NCBI GenBank assembly: GCA_002337385.1
Contig: DDFY01000038.1
Location: 50,352 to 114,351 of the forward strand
Direction of reading: 5' to 3'
Length of the DNA stretch: 64,000 bases
Origin: Erythrobacter sp. UBA1916
GTDB lineage: Bacteria > Pseudomonadota > Alphaproteobacteria > Sphingomonadales > Sphingomonadaceae
Shown here: positions 50,523 to 57,379 of the stretch, piece after piece
Layout: each line of letters begins with the position of its first letter
How positions within the stretch are numbered: the stretch's first letter is position 1
Notes under the pieces: generated by a model
Told to the model about the DNA's origin: nothing
The model's input: only the letters and a program-made list of their open reading frames with translations
Databases searched by the model: none
Position numbers and translations under genes: made by a program

Positions 50523-51311
50523 ATGAAACGCACACACCTGCCCCTGAACGCCCTGCGCGTATTCGATGCTGCCGCCCGGCACCTGAGCTTCACCCGCGCA
50601 GCCGATGAGCTGGCGGTAACGCCCGCCGCTGTCGGCCAGCAGATCCGCGCGCTGGAAGACGTGCTCGGTGTGGTGCTGTTCCGCCGCACCAGCAAGGGCC
50701 TCGAACTGACCGAGGAGGCGCAGGCGGGCCTGGAGCCGCTGCGCGAAGGCTTCCTGCGGTTTGAGGAAAGCGTTCAGGCGATGCAGGCCGGGCAGGGCTC
50801 ATCCACCTATGCCGTGGCCGCCCCGCGTGAGTTTTTCGCCCAGTGGCTGGCGCCGCGGATGGCCTCGTTCCGCGCGGCGAACCCTGAGGTCCGCTTCGCG
50901 CTGGCGGGCGACGAGAATGCCGATTTCACCGAGGCCAACCTCGATCTGGCGGTGCGGCTGGTCGAAGGGCCGGGTGAGCTTGAAGGGGTGCAGCTGGCAC
51001 CGGGCGAGCGCGTGGCGGTGGCCGCGCCGGGCGGTCAGGAAGGCTGGATCAGCTGGCCGGGGTTTGAGCCGGCTGACGATGCGCCGGTGGTGCTGCAGGC
51101 GGGCAATGCCGGGCAGGCGCTGTCGGCGGCTCTGGCTGGGCTGGGCACCGCGTTTATGCCGCTGCCGCTGGTGACCGAAGCGCTGGCGAGCGGTGTCCTG
51201 GTTGCCGTGGGCGAGACAGTGAGCTGTCGCCGCGCGTTCTGGCTGGTCGCCCCGCGCCCGCAATGGCGCCAGAAGAAGGTGCGCGCGCTGGTTGCTCATC
51301 TCACGGCCTAA
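50523..51311 (+). CDS. GcvA-type LysR transcriptional regulator
   Basis: 262-aa LysR regulator. LPLNALRVFDAAARHLSFTRAADELAVTPAAVGQQIRALEDVLGVVLFRRTSKGLELTEEA is characteristic of the GcvA/AmpR subgroup. The effector domain is slightly shorter than normal (full-length members are about 295-310 aa), with a compressed C-terminal part. Target unknown; it is not divergent from any adjacent gene, so the target may be remote. Confidence 0.88.
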   Translation: MKRTHLPLNALRVFDAAARHLSFTRAADELAVTPAAVGQQIRALEDVLGVVLFRRTSKGLELTEEAQAGLEPLREGFLRFEESVQAMQAGQGSSTYAVAAPREFFAQWLAPRMASFRAANPEVRFALAGDENADFTEANLDLAVRLVEGPGELEGVQLAPGERVAVAAPGGQEGWISWPGFEPADDAPVVLQAGNAGQALSAALAGLGTAFMPLPLVTEALASGVLVAVGETVSCRRAFWLVAPRPQWRQKKVRALVAHLTA

Positions 51312-51399
51312 AACCGCATAGTTTCAGGCTTTCATTTGCCAGCAAGGTCTGTGGTGCATATGGGCTCCGGGCAGAATTCCGGACGAGGGAGACAATACG

Positions 51400-52686
51400 A
51401 TGCGTGCAGGTTTTGTGATGGCGGCCTTGCTTGCGAGCGCAGCAATGGCGGCTCCGGCCGCAGCGCAGCAGGTTCGCGACCTCGACCATGAAGAGAGCGA
51501 TACGCGCGTCTTCAACGGCATCTACGATGGCGAACCGGTGCTGTTCGAAGTCTCGAAGCCGGCCGACGACGCGATGCGCATCGATGTTTTCTCGACCAGC
51601 GAACTCGATCCCGTGTTGCGCGTCTACAATGCCGAGTCCGGCGACCTGCTCGTCGAGGATGACGATGGCGGCGAGGGGCTGAACTCGCGCGCCGTGATCT
51701 CCGACACAGTGGCGATGCGTCTGCGCATCGAAGTCACCTCCTTTGCCGGTGATGTGGCCGGCGAAGACGCCGCTGCCGATGTCGTCGAAGAGGCCGCTGG
51801 CACCTTCATCGCCCCGGGTACCTTCGATCTCAGGCTGACCACGCTCGACTACGATCCGCAGGATGTGCGCGCGGTCAGCTGGAATTCCGAGGAAACCGGG
51901 CAGATCTTCGGCGGCGAGGAGCACCTGTTCACGTTTCCCGGCGAAGAAGGCCTGCTGCTTGAAGTGGCGATGGTGGCCGATACCGACATTGGCAACGAGC
52001 TGGACCCTTATCTCGCACTGCGCGATGCCAGTGGCCAGACCGTGGCCGAGGACGATGACGGCGGTAACGATCTCAATTCGCTGCTCCGCTACGTCATGAC
52101 CGGCGATGAGACCTACACCATTGTCGCCAGCGGCCTTAGCGGCAGCGTCGGCGGCTATACCTTGCGGGTCGGTCCGCGGCGCGAACCTACGGTTCAGGCG
52201 CCGCTGCAGGTGGTTGCCATCGGCGATAGCGCAACCGGGCGCATTGGCGCGGGCTATGAGAATGGCGATCTCGATCCCAGCTCGATCCTCTATCAACTGT
52301 CAGACAGCGCGCTGTCGGCGATTCGCGATGGCGGCGGCGAAGTCACCGTGCGGATGATCGCAGCTACCAGCGACGATCCTGACTTTGCCAATTCGCTCGA
52401 TCCCTATCTGGAGCTGGGCTTCGATACCCCGCTCGGCTTTGCCGTAGTGGAGTCGGACGACGATGGCGCGGGTGACCTCAACGCCATGATCCCGGTCGAC
52501 CTGTCGACCATCGCGGGCAGCGAAGAGCTGCTCGATTCCTTGCGGATCAAGGTCAGTGGGCTGGGTGGTTCGGTCGGCAACTATGTGCTCACCGTGACCG
52601 ACGGGCTCGATCCGGTCGAGGCTGATTACGAGGACTATCTCGAAAGCTCGGCCGCTCCGGCGGTTGTCGTGCCAGCCTCCAGCTAA
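51400..52686 (+). CDS. Secreted triple-repeat (PPC-like, Asp-rich) protein of unknown function
   Basis: 428-aa exported protein with signal peptide to about residue 23 (LASAAMAAPAAAQ). Three copies of a beta-sandwich-like unit follow. Each copy contains LDP-V/Y-L, an acidic turn and DLN/GLN: LDPVLRVYN with EDDDGGEGLNS, LDPYLALRD with EDDDGGNDLNS, and LDPYLELGF with ESDDDGAGDLNA. This resembles bacterial pre-peptidase C-terminal domains and suggests calcium binding. There is no enzyme domain attached, so it may be a surface or periplasmic binding protein. GAGGGAGA precedes the ATG. Confidence 0.8.
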   Translation: MRAGFVMAALLASAAMAAPAAAQQVRDLDHEESDTRVFNGIYDGEPVLFEVSKPADDAMRIDVFSTSELDPVLRVYNAESGDLLVEDDDGGEGLNSRAVISDTVAMRLRIEVTSFAGDVAGEDAAADVVEEAAGTFIAPGTFDLRLTTLDYDPQDVRAVSWNSEETGQIFGGEEHLFTFPGEEGLLLEVAMVADTDIGNELDPYLALRDASGQTVAEDDDGGNDLNSLLRYVMTGDETYTIVASGLSGSVGGYTLRVGPRREPTVQAPLQVVAIGDSATGRIGAGYENGDLDPSSILYQLSDSALSAIRDGGGEVTVRMIAATSDDPDFANSLDPYLELGFDTPLGFAVVESDDDGAGDLNAMIPVDLSTIAGSEELLDSLRIKVSGLGGSVGNYVLTVTDGLDPVEADYEDYLESSAAPAVVVPASS

Positions 52687-52845
52687 GGCGCATCTGCAGC
52701 ACAAGGCGGCTCGTTGAGGGACGTCTGAGCGCGCGCTCTGTTGTGCGTGGCGCTGCCTCCAAGCCTGCGCAAATGGGATGGGGCGTCATGCCTCTGCAGG
52801 CCAGATTTCGAACGGCTGACACATCTGCCAATTGTAGACATGATC

Positions 52846-52877
52846 ACGCATCTCATAGTACTGATGCGTATATGAGA
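52846..52877 (+). promoter_or_regulatory. Two mutually exclusive stems around the start codon of the tail-anchored HTH gene
   Basis: Stem A pairs ACGCATC (52846-52852) with GATGCGT (52863-52869). Stem B pairs TCTCATA (52851-52857) with TATGAGA (52871-52877), which contains the ATG (52872). The stems share bases 52851-52852 and cannot form together in full. It could be a translational switch or an autoregulatory operator. Confidence 0.45.
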
Positions 52878-53399
52878 CAGTCGCTCGCCTCCAACTACGC
52901 AGAGCTGTTCGAGAGCCTTACCGTCAAACAGCGGGAGACTATGGACCTGCTCTGCGAAGGTTGGACGAGCAAGGAAATCGCCGCAAAACTCGATATTTCC
53001 GAGAGCGCCGTGGTCCAACGGATCGAGACGGTGCGGGCCAAGGCCGGCGGCATGCTGCGCAAGGAGCTGGTTCGGCTCTACCGCGAACATTCTGATGCGT
53101 TATCTGCAGGCTATAAGCAAAATACAGGTAAGATTTTTCATCTGTCTGAGCACGACCCGGACACGGATACCGGCATCGGGAATGGCGCGGATGACGACCT
53201 GGTCCTGAGCGATGCGATGTCCTTCCAGCGCAGCGCACCATGGGCCAGTCAATCCGAACCCCGCGTTGTCCCGGAGGTGCTCGATGGCGATTCTGCCGCC
53301 TTGTACCGATTGCTTGCTGCCGTGGGGCTGGCGCTGGGCATGGTCGTGCTAACGCTCGTTCTGCTGGCTGTCGCGGAGGCGCTTGGCAATCTGGTCTGA
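52872..53399 (+). CDS. Tail-anchored LuxR-type helix-turn-helix protein
   Basis: 175-aa protein. The N-terminal domain (FESLTVKQRETMDLLCEGWTSKEIAAKLDISESAVVQRIETVRAKAG, residues 14-60) is a LuxR/FixJ-type helix-turn-helix without a receiver domain. After an acidic linker there is a single C-terminal membrane helix (LLAAVGLALGMVVLTLVLLAVAEAL, about 148-172). A DNA-binding domain held at the membrane by its tail is unusual. No ribosome-binding site is obvious. It opens the 52.8-55.8 kb small-gene cluster. Confidence 0.75.
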   Translation: MRQSLASNYAELFESLTVKQRETMDLLCEGWTSKEIAAKLDISESAVVQRIETVRAKAGGMLRKELVRLYREHSDALSAGYKQNTGKIFHLSEHDPDTDTGIGNGADDDLVLSDAMSFQRSAPWASQSEPRVVPEVLDGDSAALYRLLAAVGLALGMVVLTLVLLAVAEALGNLV

Positions 53400-53467
53400 C
53401 GGTATTTCGCTTTCCTCCCCAATCGTGGGGCTCGGCCCTGAGCAAGCCGGGCGGGAGTTAAAGTGAA

Positions 53468-53794
53468 ATGCTGTCTGTTGAAACTGCTGGCGTGCGCATC
53501 GCCGCCGAACTCGAAGAAGCCGAACGCCTGACCAACGAGTGCATGCGCGCCTATGCTCGCCTGCAAATGAGCATGATGTCCGTCCGCCTCGATACCGAAC
53601 TGCCGCAGTATCAGGGCCACACGGCCGTGATGCGTGTGCAAGAGGCGCAGAAGGCTCAGGTCGAGGCTATGGGGCAGCTGGCCCGTGCGCACAAGGCGAT
53701 GCGCGACGACTTTCTTACTATAACTGCAATTCCCGATACGATTGGCCGTTGTCCGGTCAACGGCGTGCAGGAAGCGTCGGTCAAAGCGGCCTGA
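53468..53794 (+). CDS. Small helical protein, unknown function
   Basis: 108-aa, no signal peptide. Mostly alpha-helical by composition (AAELEEAERLTNECMRAYARLQMSMMSV, EAQKAQVEAMGQLARAHKAMRDDFLTI), possibly a coiled coil. GGGAG lies about 12 nt upstream with AAAGTGAA between. It follows the HTH gene by 69 nt. No family recognised; translation is supported by codon pattern and position in the cluster only. Confidence 0.6.
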   Translation: MLSVETAGVRIAAELEEAERLTNECMRAYARLQMSMMSVRLDTELPQYQGHTAVMRVQEAQKAQVEAMGQLARAHKAMRDDFLTITAIPDTIGRCPVNGVQEASVKAA

Positions 53795-53814
53795 TCGCTA
53801 TTGCAAGAACGAGC

Positions 53815-53842
53815 CTGCCATGGTGCTGATGCACCATGGCAG
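53815..53842 (+). promoter_or_regulatory. 12-bp perfect hairpin enclosing a start codon
   Basis: CTGCCATGGTGC (53815-53826), loop TGAT, GCACCATGGCAG (53831-53842). The right arm contains the ATG (53836-53838) of the downstream membrane protein; there is an in-frame TGA in the loop, so no upstream start can replace it. Either a translational control element or a terminator of the upstream gene. Confidence 0.65.
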
Positions 53843-54303
53843 AGTTTCTGATCTACTACCGGGCGATCTTCCAGTACCTCGCAATCCTTGGGCTGTTTGT
53901 TTACGCATTCTATCGGGGCGGACCTCCCGAAAAGTGCGCCTCGGCCATACTGCTTGGAATGGTGGTTCTGGTGGTAATCTATCCCATCGCCTTCCCGCAG
54001 GGCGGTGAGTACGATTCTGTTGAGATCGGCTACTTTCTGATTGATCTCATTGCAGTACTCGCATTCGCTGCCCTCGCGCTCAAGGCCAATCGGATGTACC
54101 CTTTATGGCTGTTGGCTGCGCAGCTCATTTCCTTGATGATGCACCTCACGCGCGACATCAACGTCGCCATGCCGGGGATTGTGTATTTCATCCTGATGCG
54201 AGCACCGTCATACATTCTGATAGTTGCCCTGGCAGTAGGTCTCTATTGCCACCGCAAGCGGATAGCGCGTTACGGCAGCTATCGGTCCTGGCGAATCTCC
54301 TGA
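53836..54303 (+). CDS. Integral membrane protein, unknown function
   Basis: 155-aa protein with about four or five membrane helices (IFQYLAILGLFVYAFY, AILLGMVVLVVIYPIAF, IGYFLIDLIAVLAFAALAL, LWLLAAQLISLMMHL, IVYFILMRAPSYILIVALAVGLY). It ends in a basic tail (HRKRIARYGSYRSWR). No family recognised with certainty. Its start codon lies in a 12-bp hairpin and its 3' end overlaps the RadC-like gene by about 58 nt. Confidence 0.7.
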   Translation: MAEFLIYYRAIFQYLAILGLFVYAFYRGGPPEKCASAILLGMVVLVVIYPIAFPQGGEYDSVEIGYFLIDLIAVLAFAALALKANRMYPLWLLAAQLISLMMHLTRDINVAMPGIVYFILMRAPSYILIVALAVGLYCHRKRIARYGSYRSWRIS

Positions 54304-54878
54304 GGCCGATCCTTGGCTCGCATGCTGAGGCCAGTGCGGATGACCTGCTGGCCCGGTTCGGCTCTATCTCCGCGATCATGACGGTCAGCCGCGAGGCGCT
54401 CTACGCTGCGCTTGGCGGCAACGGTGAGGTGGCCGAGGCGTTGCTGGCCGCGCGCAAACTGGCTTCGGCCGGATGGCGCGAGGAGATCGCAGGGGAGGTG
54501 GTCGATGCGGCCGATCCGCGGCTTGCGCAATACCTGCTCTGCAAGCTGCAGAATGCGCATGAAGAGAGGCTGCATGTGATCTTCATGGACTCCGGCGGCC
54601 GCTACATCCGTGACGAGCGGATTGCCGCCGGGAGCCATTCAAAGCTCTCGCTACGCACGCGCACGATCATGCGGCGCGCCTTCGAACTTGAGGCGCATAA
54701 GCTCATTCTTGCGCACAACCATCCTTCGGGCAGAGCGCTTGCCAGCAAGGAAGATCGGCTCGCGACCGCCCGGTTCGAGATGGTGGTACGCGAACTCGAA
54801 CTTGAACTGGTCGATCACCTCATCATTGGCGCCGGGCGGGCCTATTCGATGCGTCACAACCGCCTGTTGGCATCATGA
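54246..54878 (+). CDS. RadC-like JAB/MPN-domain protein
   Basis: About 210-aa protein with the N-terminal helix-hairpin-helix-like half (ASADDLLARFGSISAIMTVSREALYAALGG) and a C-terminal JAB domain. The JAMM-type metal motif is intact: HNHPSGRALASKED near residues 155-168. RadC is not a proven repair enzyme; related JAB proteins are linked to DNA uptake and mobile DNA. The start is uncertain: TTG 54246 with AGG upstream is chosen; no ATG precedes the conserved region, and the gene overlaps the membrane-protein gene. Confidence 0.8.
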   Translation: MPPQADSALRQLSVLANLLRPILGSHAEASADDLLARFGSISAIMTVSREALYAALGGNGEVAEALLAARKLASAGWREEIAGEVVDAADPRLAQYLLCKLQNAHEERLHVIFMDSGGRYIRDERIAAGSHSKLSLRTRTIMRRAFELEAHKLILAHNHPSGRALASKEDRLATARFEMVVRELELELVDHLIIGAGRAYSMRHNRLLAS

Positions 54879-54904
54879 AGCACTTTCGCCTCGGCACGGG
54901 ATTT

Positions 54905-54932
54905 TCTTTCCATATTGTAAGATGTGGAAAGA
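54905..54932 (+). repeat. Inverted repeat in an A+T-rich control region
   Basis: TCTTTCCA-N12-TGGAAAGA, perfect 8-bp arms. It lies after the RadC-like gene and before a 110-nt A+T-rich stretch that probably holds the promoter of the second HTH gene. Confidence 0.45.
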
Positions 54933-55039
54933 AGGGTGTTGAAAATTCGGGAAATTTATATATGTGGGTTGCTGACAATAAGACCAGTAAATATAGGTCG
55001 GCCAACGGGCTTCCGAGTGGTCGGGGTGAGGGTGAGGCT

Positions 55040-55354
55040 ATGTCGGACTACGACCCTTGGGGATTCTCGCAGGACACTTTCGAGCTGTCGCGCGACCTGG
55101 ACGCCATGACGCGGGACGCGGTCCGACGCGTGCGCCAGCTCAGTCCGCGATCGCAGCAGCTTCTGGATATGCTTTTGGATGGATGCGGCAAGGCGGATAT
55201 CGTCGCCAGAACGGGCCTCACATCAAGCCAGGTCGACAAGGCGCGCTCAACGATGCTCGCGGAACTCGACGTACCGTCGACTACTGATGCGATCCGGGTT
55301 GGTATTTGCGCGGACTATGGCCAGCTAAAGGATAGGCCCGGATCGTCTGATTGA
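55040..55354 (+). CDS. Small LuxR-type helix-turn-helix protein
   Basis: 104-aa protein: DTFELSRDLDAMTRDAVRRVRQLSPRSQQLLDMLLDGCGKADIVARTGLTSSQVDKARSTMLAELDVPSTTDAI, a LuxR/FixJ-type HTH without receiver domain. It is related in layout to the tail-anchored HTH protein but lacks the membrane helix. ATG 55040 follows GGTGAGGGTGAGG; the frame is open further upstream through the A+T-rich region. The 3' end overlaps the convergent unknown gene by 74 nt, an unusual arrangement. Confidence 0.75.
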   Translation: MSDYDPWGFSQDTFELSRDLDAMTRDAVRRVRQLSPRSQQLLDMLLDGCGKADIVARTGLTSSQVDKARSTMLAELDVPSTTDAIRVGICADYGQLKDRPGSSD

Positions 55355-55769
55355 GCTCGTGCTCCATCATCAGGCACTCCATGATTGCGGCGAGCGCGGC
55401 CTGGGCCATCGTTGGGCCCGAACCGTTGCCAATCGCCTCTCCCGCGAACAGGCGGACACTGACCTTCGCGCCCTGTTCGTGGCGCCGGATATCCAGCATA
55501 GGATTGGTCCCGAGCAGCAGAACAGCGGCCGTATCGAACTGGCTAGCTTCAAGCAGAGCTTCAAGGCAGGCCTCGCTGTTCCGGCTTACGCCTTCGATCT
55601 GCAAGGTCTTCGGTGCCAGCAAGCACAGGTGATAGGCTAGCCTGAGAAGCCGCGCCAGGGCGCCGTTTTCCAGGCGCTTGTCCTGCAGCGAAGCGGCCAG
55701 CATCTCCACCCTGGAGATCCATACCTCCGGCTGCAAAGGTTCGAGACCTTCGACATTGTAGCTTTTCAT
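55281..55769 (-). CDS. Unknown protein convergent with the HTH gene
   Basis: 162-aa soluble protein, helical by composition (VEMLAASLQDKRLENGALARLLRLAYHLCLLAP, CLEALLEASQFDTAAVLLLGTNPMLDIRR). No family recognised. The ATG at 55769 is preceded by a GGGGGGG run, a weak ribosome-binding site. Its 3' end overlaps the HTH gene on the opposite strand by 74 nt, so their mRNAs can pair. Its upstream region carries several repeats. Confidence 0.6.
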   Translation of the reverse strand: MKSYNVEGLEPLQPEVWISRVEMLAASLQDKRLENGALARLLRLAYHLCLLAPKTLQIEGVSRNSEACLEALLEASQFDTAAVLLLGTNPMLDIRRHEQGAKVSVRLFAGEAIGNGSGPTMAQAALAAIMECLMMEHELNQTIRAYPLAGHSPRKYQPGSHQ

Positions 55770-55837
55770 TACCCCCCCGTTGGTTCCATCCGTCGTGCAA
55801 AGGTCGTCGAGGAAACTTCGGTCGTAAATTATGATCC

Positions 55838-55857
55838 TGTGGGGCCCACACCCCACA
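55838..55857 (-). repeat. Inverted repeat upstream of the convergent unknown gene
   Basis: TGTGGGG-CCCACA-CCCCACA, perfect 7-bp arms, about 70 nt upstream of the start. Possible operator or 5'-UTR hairpin. A second small repeat, TGTTGT-TAAA-ACAACA, lies near 55874-55889. Confidence 0.4.
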
Positions 55858-55963
55858 TCTGGATGGCATTTTGTTGTTAAAACAACATGTTCACCAGAAT
55901 AGCTCCCTAGACGCGGCTCTCGCTAGGGTTCGTAACCTGAGGTTGCAAGATAATTCGTAATAG

Positions 55964-55998
55964 CGGGAGGACGCTATATTATAACGGGAGGACGCTAT
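55964..55998. repeat. 21-bp-period tandem repeat CGGGAGGACGCTAT
   Basis: The 14-mer occurs at 55964-55977 and 55985-55998, two helical turns apart, separated by A+T-rich TATTATAA. The second copy overlaps the stop of the adjacent unknown secreted-protein gene. Spacing suggests binding of a dimeric regulator. Confidence 0.5.
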
Positions 55999-57245
55999 TC
56001 GGTGGCGTCATCGTCCTTTGGCGGCGGGCCGAAGCCAGGGCGTGGGCCGGTGCCGGGATCGTGGTCGAAGGGCTGGGCGAAGCGGCTGCGGTCGTCGTTT
56101 TCGGCGGTTACGGCCTCTTCCTCACCCGCGGCGATGCGGGCCTGTTGGGCCCGGCTCGCGCTGATATAGTCGCGCGGCATGTAGTTGCCCTCGTGGCAGG
56201 CATATTCGAAGAACTGGTAGTCTTCGTCGCGGCTCCACGAGACGCGCGTGGTCCAGGGCTTGGTATAGACCTCGGGGTCCGAATAGGTCAGCTCGTGAAC
56301 GATCTCGTCGGGGCCGACCATGGTCAGCCGCTCAACCGTCATCGCCTGATCGCTCATCGGCACGGTGTTGAAAGCGGGCACCTCGAGCGTGCCGGTGAAC
56401 TGTGTCGCCATGTTGAGCGGGCTGGCCGAACGGGCATAGCTGTCGTGCGTAGCGCTGTCGCCCGAGACGATGTTGGTGGTCTCGATCACCAGCGTCTTGC
56501 CTTCCCACCAGCCGCGCGAATCGCCCATCCACGCCTCGACCGACTTGTCCCACCGGGCCGCCTGCGCTTCTTCCTTGCTGTCGTAAATCTTGATCACGCG
56601 GGTGCCGAGCATTTCGAGCACGATCGTCATCACGCCGGGGCTCTGGAAGATGCGGATGCCGTTGTTGTAGCGGAACGGGTACATCGAGGCTGGAAAGCCC
56701 CGGCTCACGCAGCGGTCCCAGCTGTCGAAGTCGCTCACCCAGTCATAGCCCTGCCCCGGAACCCAGCCCGAACGGCCTTCCTTGAACAGCTCCATCGCCT
56801 GCGGGGTGAGCGTGGGCAGTTGGCCATCGGCCGGGCTGACGAGCATGGCGGTGCGCTTGCCGAAGCTGGTCGACTCGAACCACGCCTCCAGCCCCTCGGT
56901 CCCGGCGGTGCCGATGCCGCTCTCGGTCGCTTCGGCGAAGTTGCCGTCGTTCCCGCGTGCGGCGGCAAGGCGGCGTGCGAACTCCTCATCAGTGACCCAC
57001 TGGCGCATCCCATAGGCAGCGGGACGTTGGAACAGGATGTGGCCGGTGTTGATATTCTCAATCGGCCAGGTGCCGGTGAAGTCGTAGTCGCCCCATGACG
57101 TCTTTGCCGGTTCGTAGGTGGTGGGGACGGGCGGCAGCTCGGTGAGATCGGCGGGACGCTCCTGCGCCACGGTGGGCGCAGCGAGGGCCAATGCCAGCGC
57201 CGGAGCGGAGGCAGCACAGAGGGCGGCGGCAATACGGCGGATCAT
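55995..57245 (-). CDS. Large secreted protein of unknown function (Sphingomonadales type)
   Basis: 416-aa exported protein with signal peptide to about residue 27 (LCAASAPALALALAAPTVAQ). Conserved-looking blocks include NNGIRIFQSPGVMTIVLEMLGTRVIKIYD, GDSRGWWEGKTLVIETTNI and TVERLTMVGPDEIVHELTYSDPEVYTKPW. Blocks of this kind recur in many Sphingomonadales exported proteins of unknown function, often near TonB receptors and oxidoreductases. The C-terminus is Pro/Asp-rich and disordered. GGGGAGAG precedes ATG 57245. No enzymatic motif identified. Confidence 0.78.
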   Translation of the reverse strand: MIRRIAAALCAASAPALALALAAPTVAQERPADLTELPPVPTTYEPAKTSWGDYDFTGTWPIENINTGHILFQRPAAYGMRQWVTDEEFARRLAAARGNDGNFAEATESGIGTAGTEGLEAWFESTSFGKRTAMLVSPADGQLPTLTPQAMELFKEGRSGWVPGQGYDWVSDFDSWDRCVSRGFPASMYPFRYNNGIRIFQSPGVMTIVLEMLGTRVIKIYDSKEEAQAARWDKSVEAWMGDSRGWWEGKTLVIETTNIVSGDSATHDSYARSASPLNMATQFTGTLEVPAFNTVPMSDQAMTVERLTMVGPDEIVHELTYSDPEVYTKPWTTRVSWSRDEDYQFFEYACHEGNYMPRDYISASRAQQARIAAGEEEAVTAENDDRSRFAQPFDHDPGTGPRPGFGPPPKDDDATE

Positions 57246-57379
57246 TCGGTCTCTCCCCAGAGCGATGCCAGACGGCAAATTGATTTTGTCCATTTCTAGG
57301 GGTCTTTGTCCGGCGCGGCAATGTCTTGTTTTGCCTAACGCGTATTGCGGCGTGGTGGGAGCCGCGCAAATTCAGGCGC

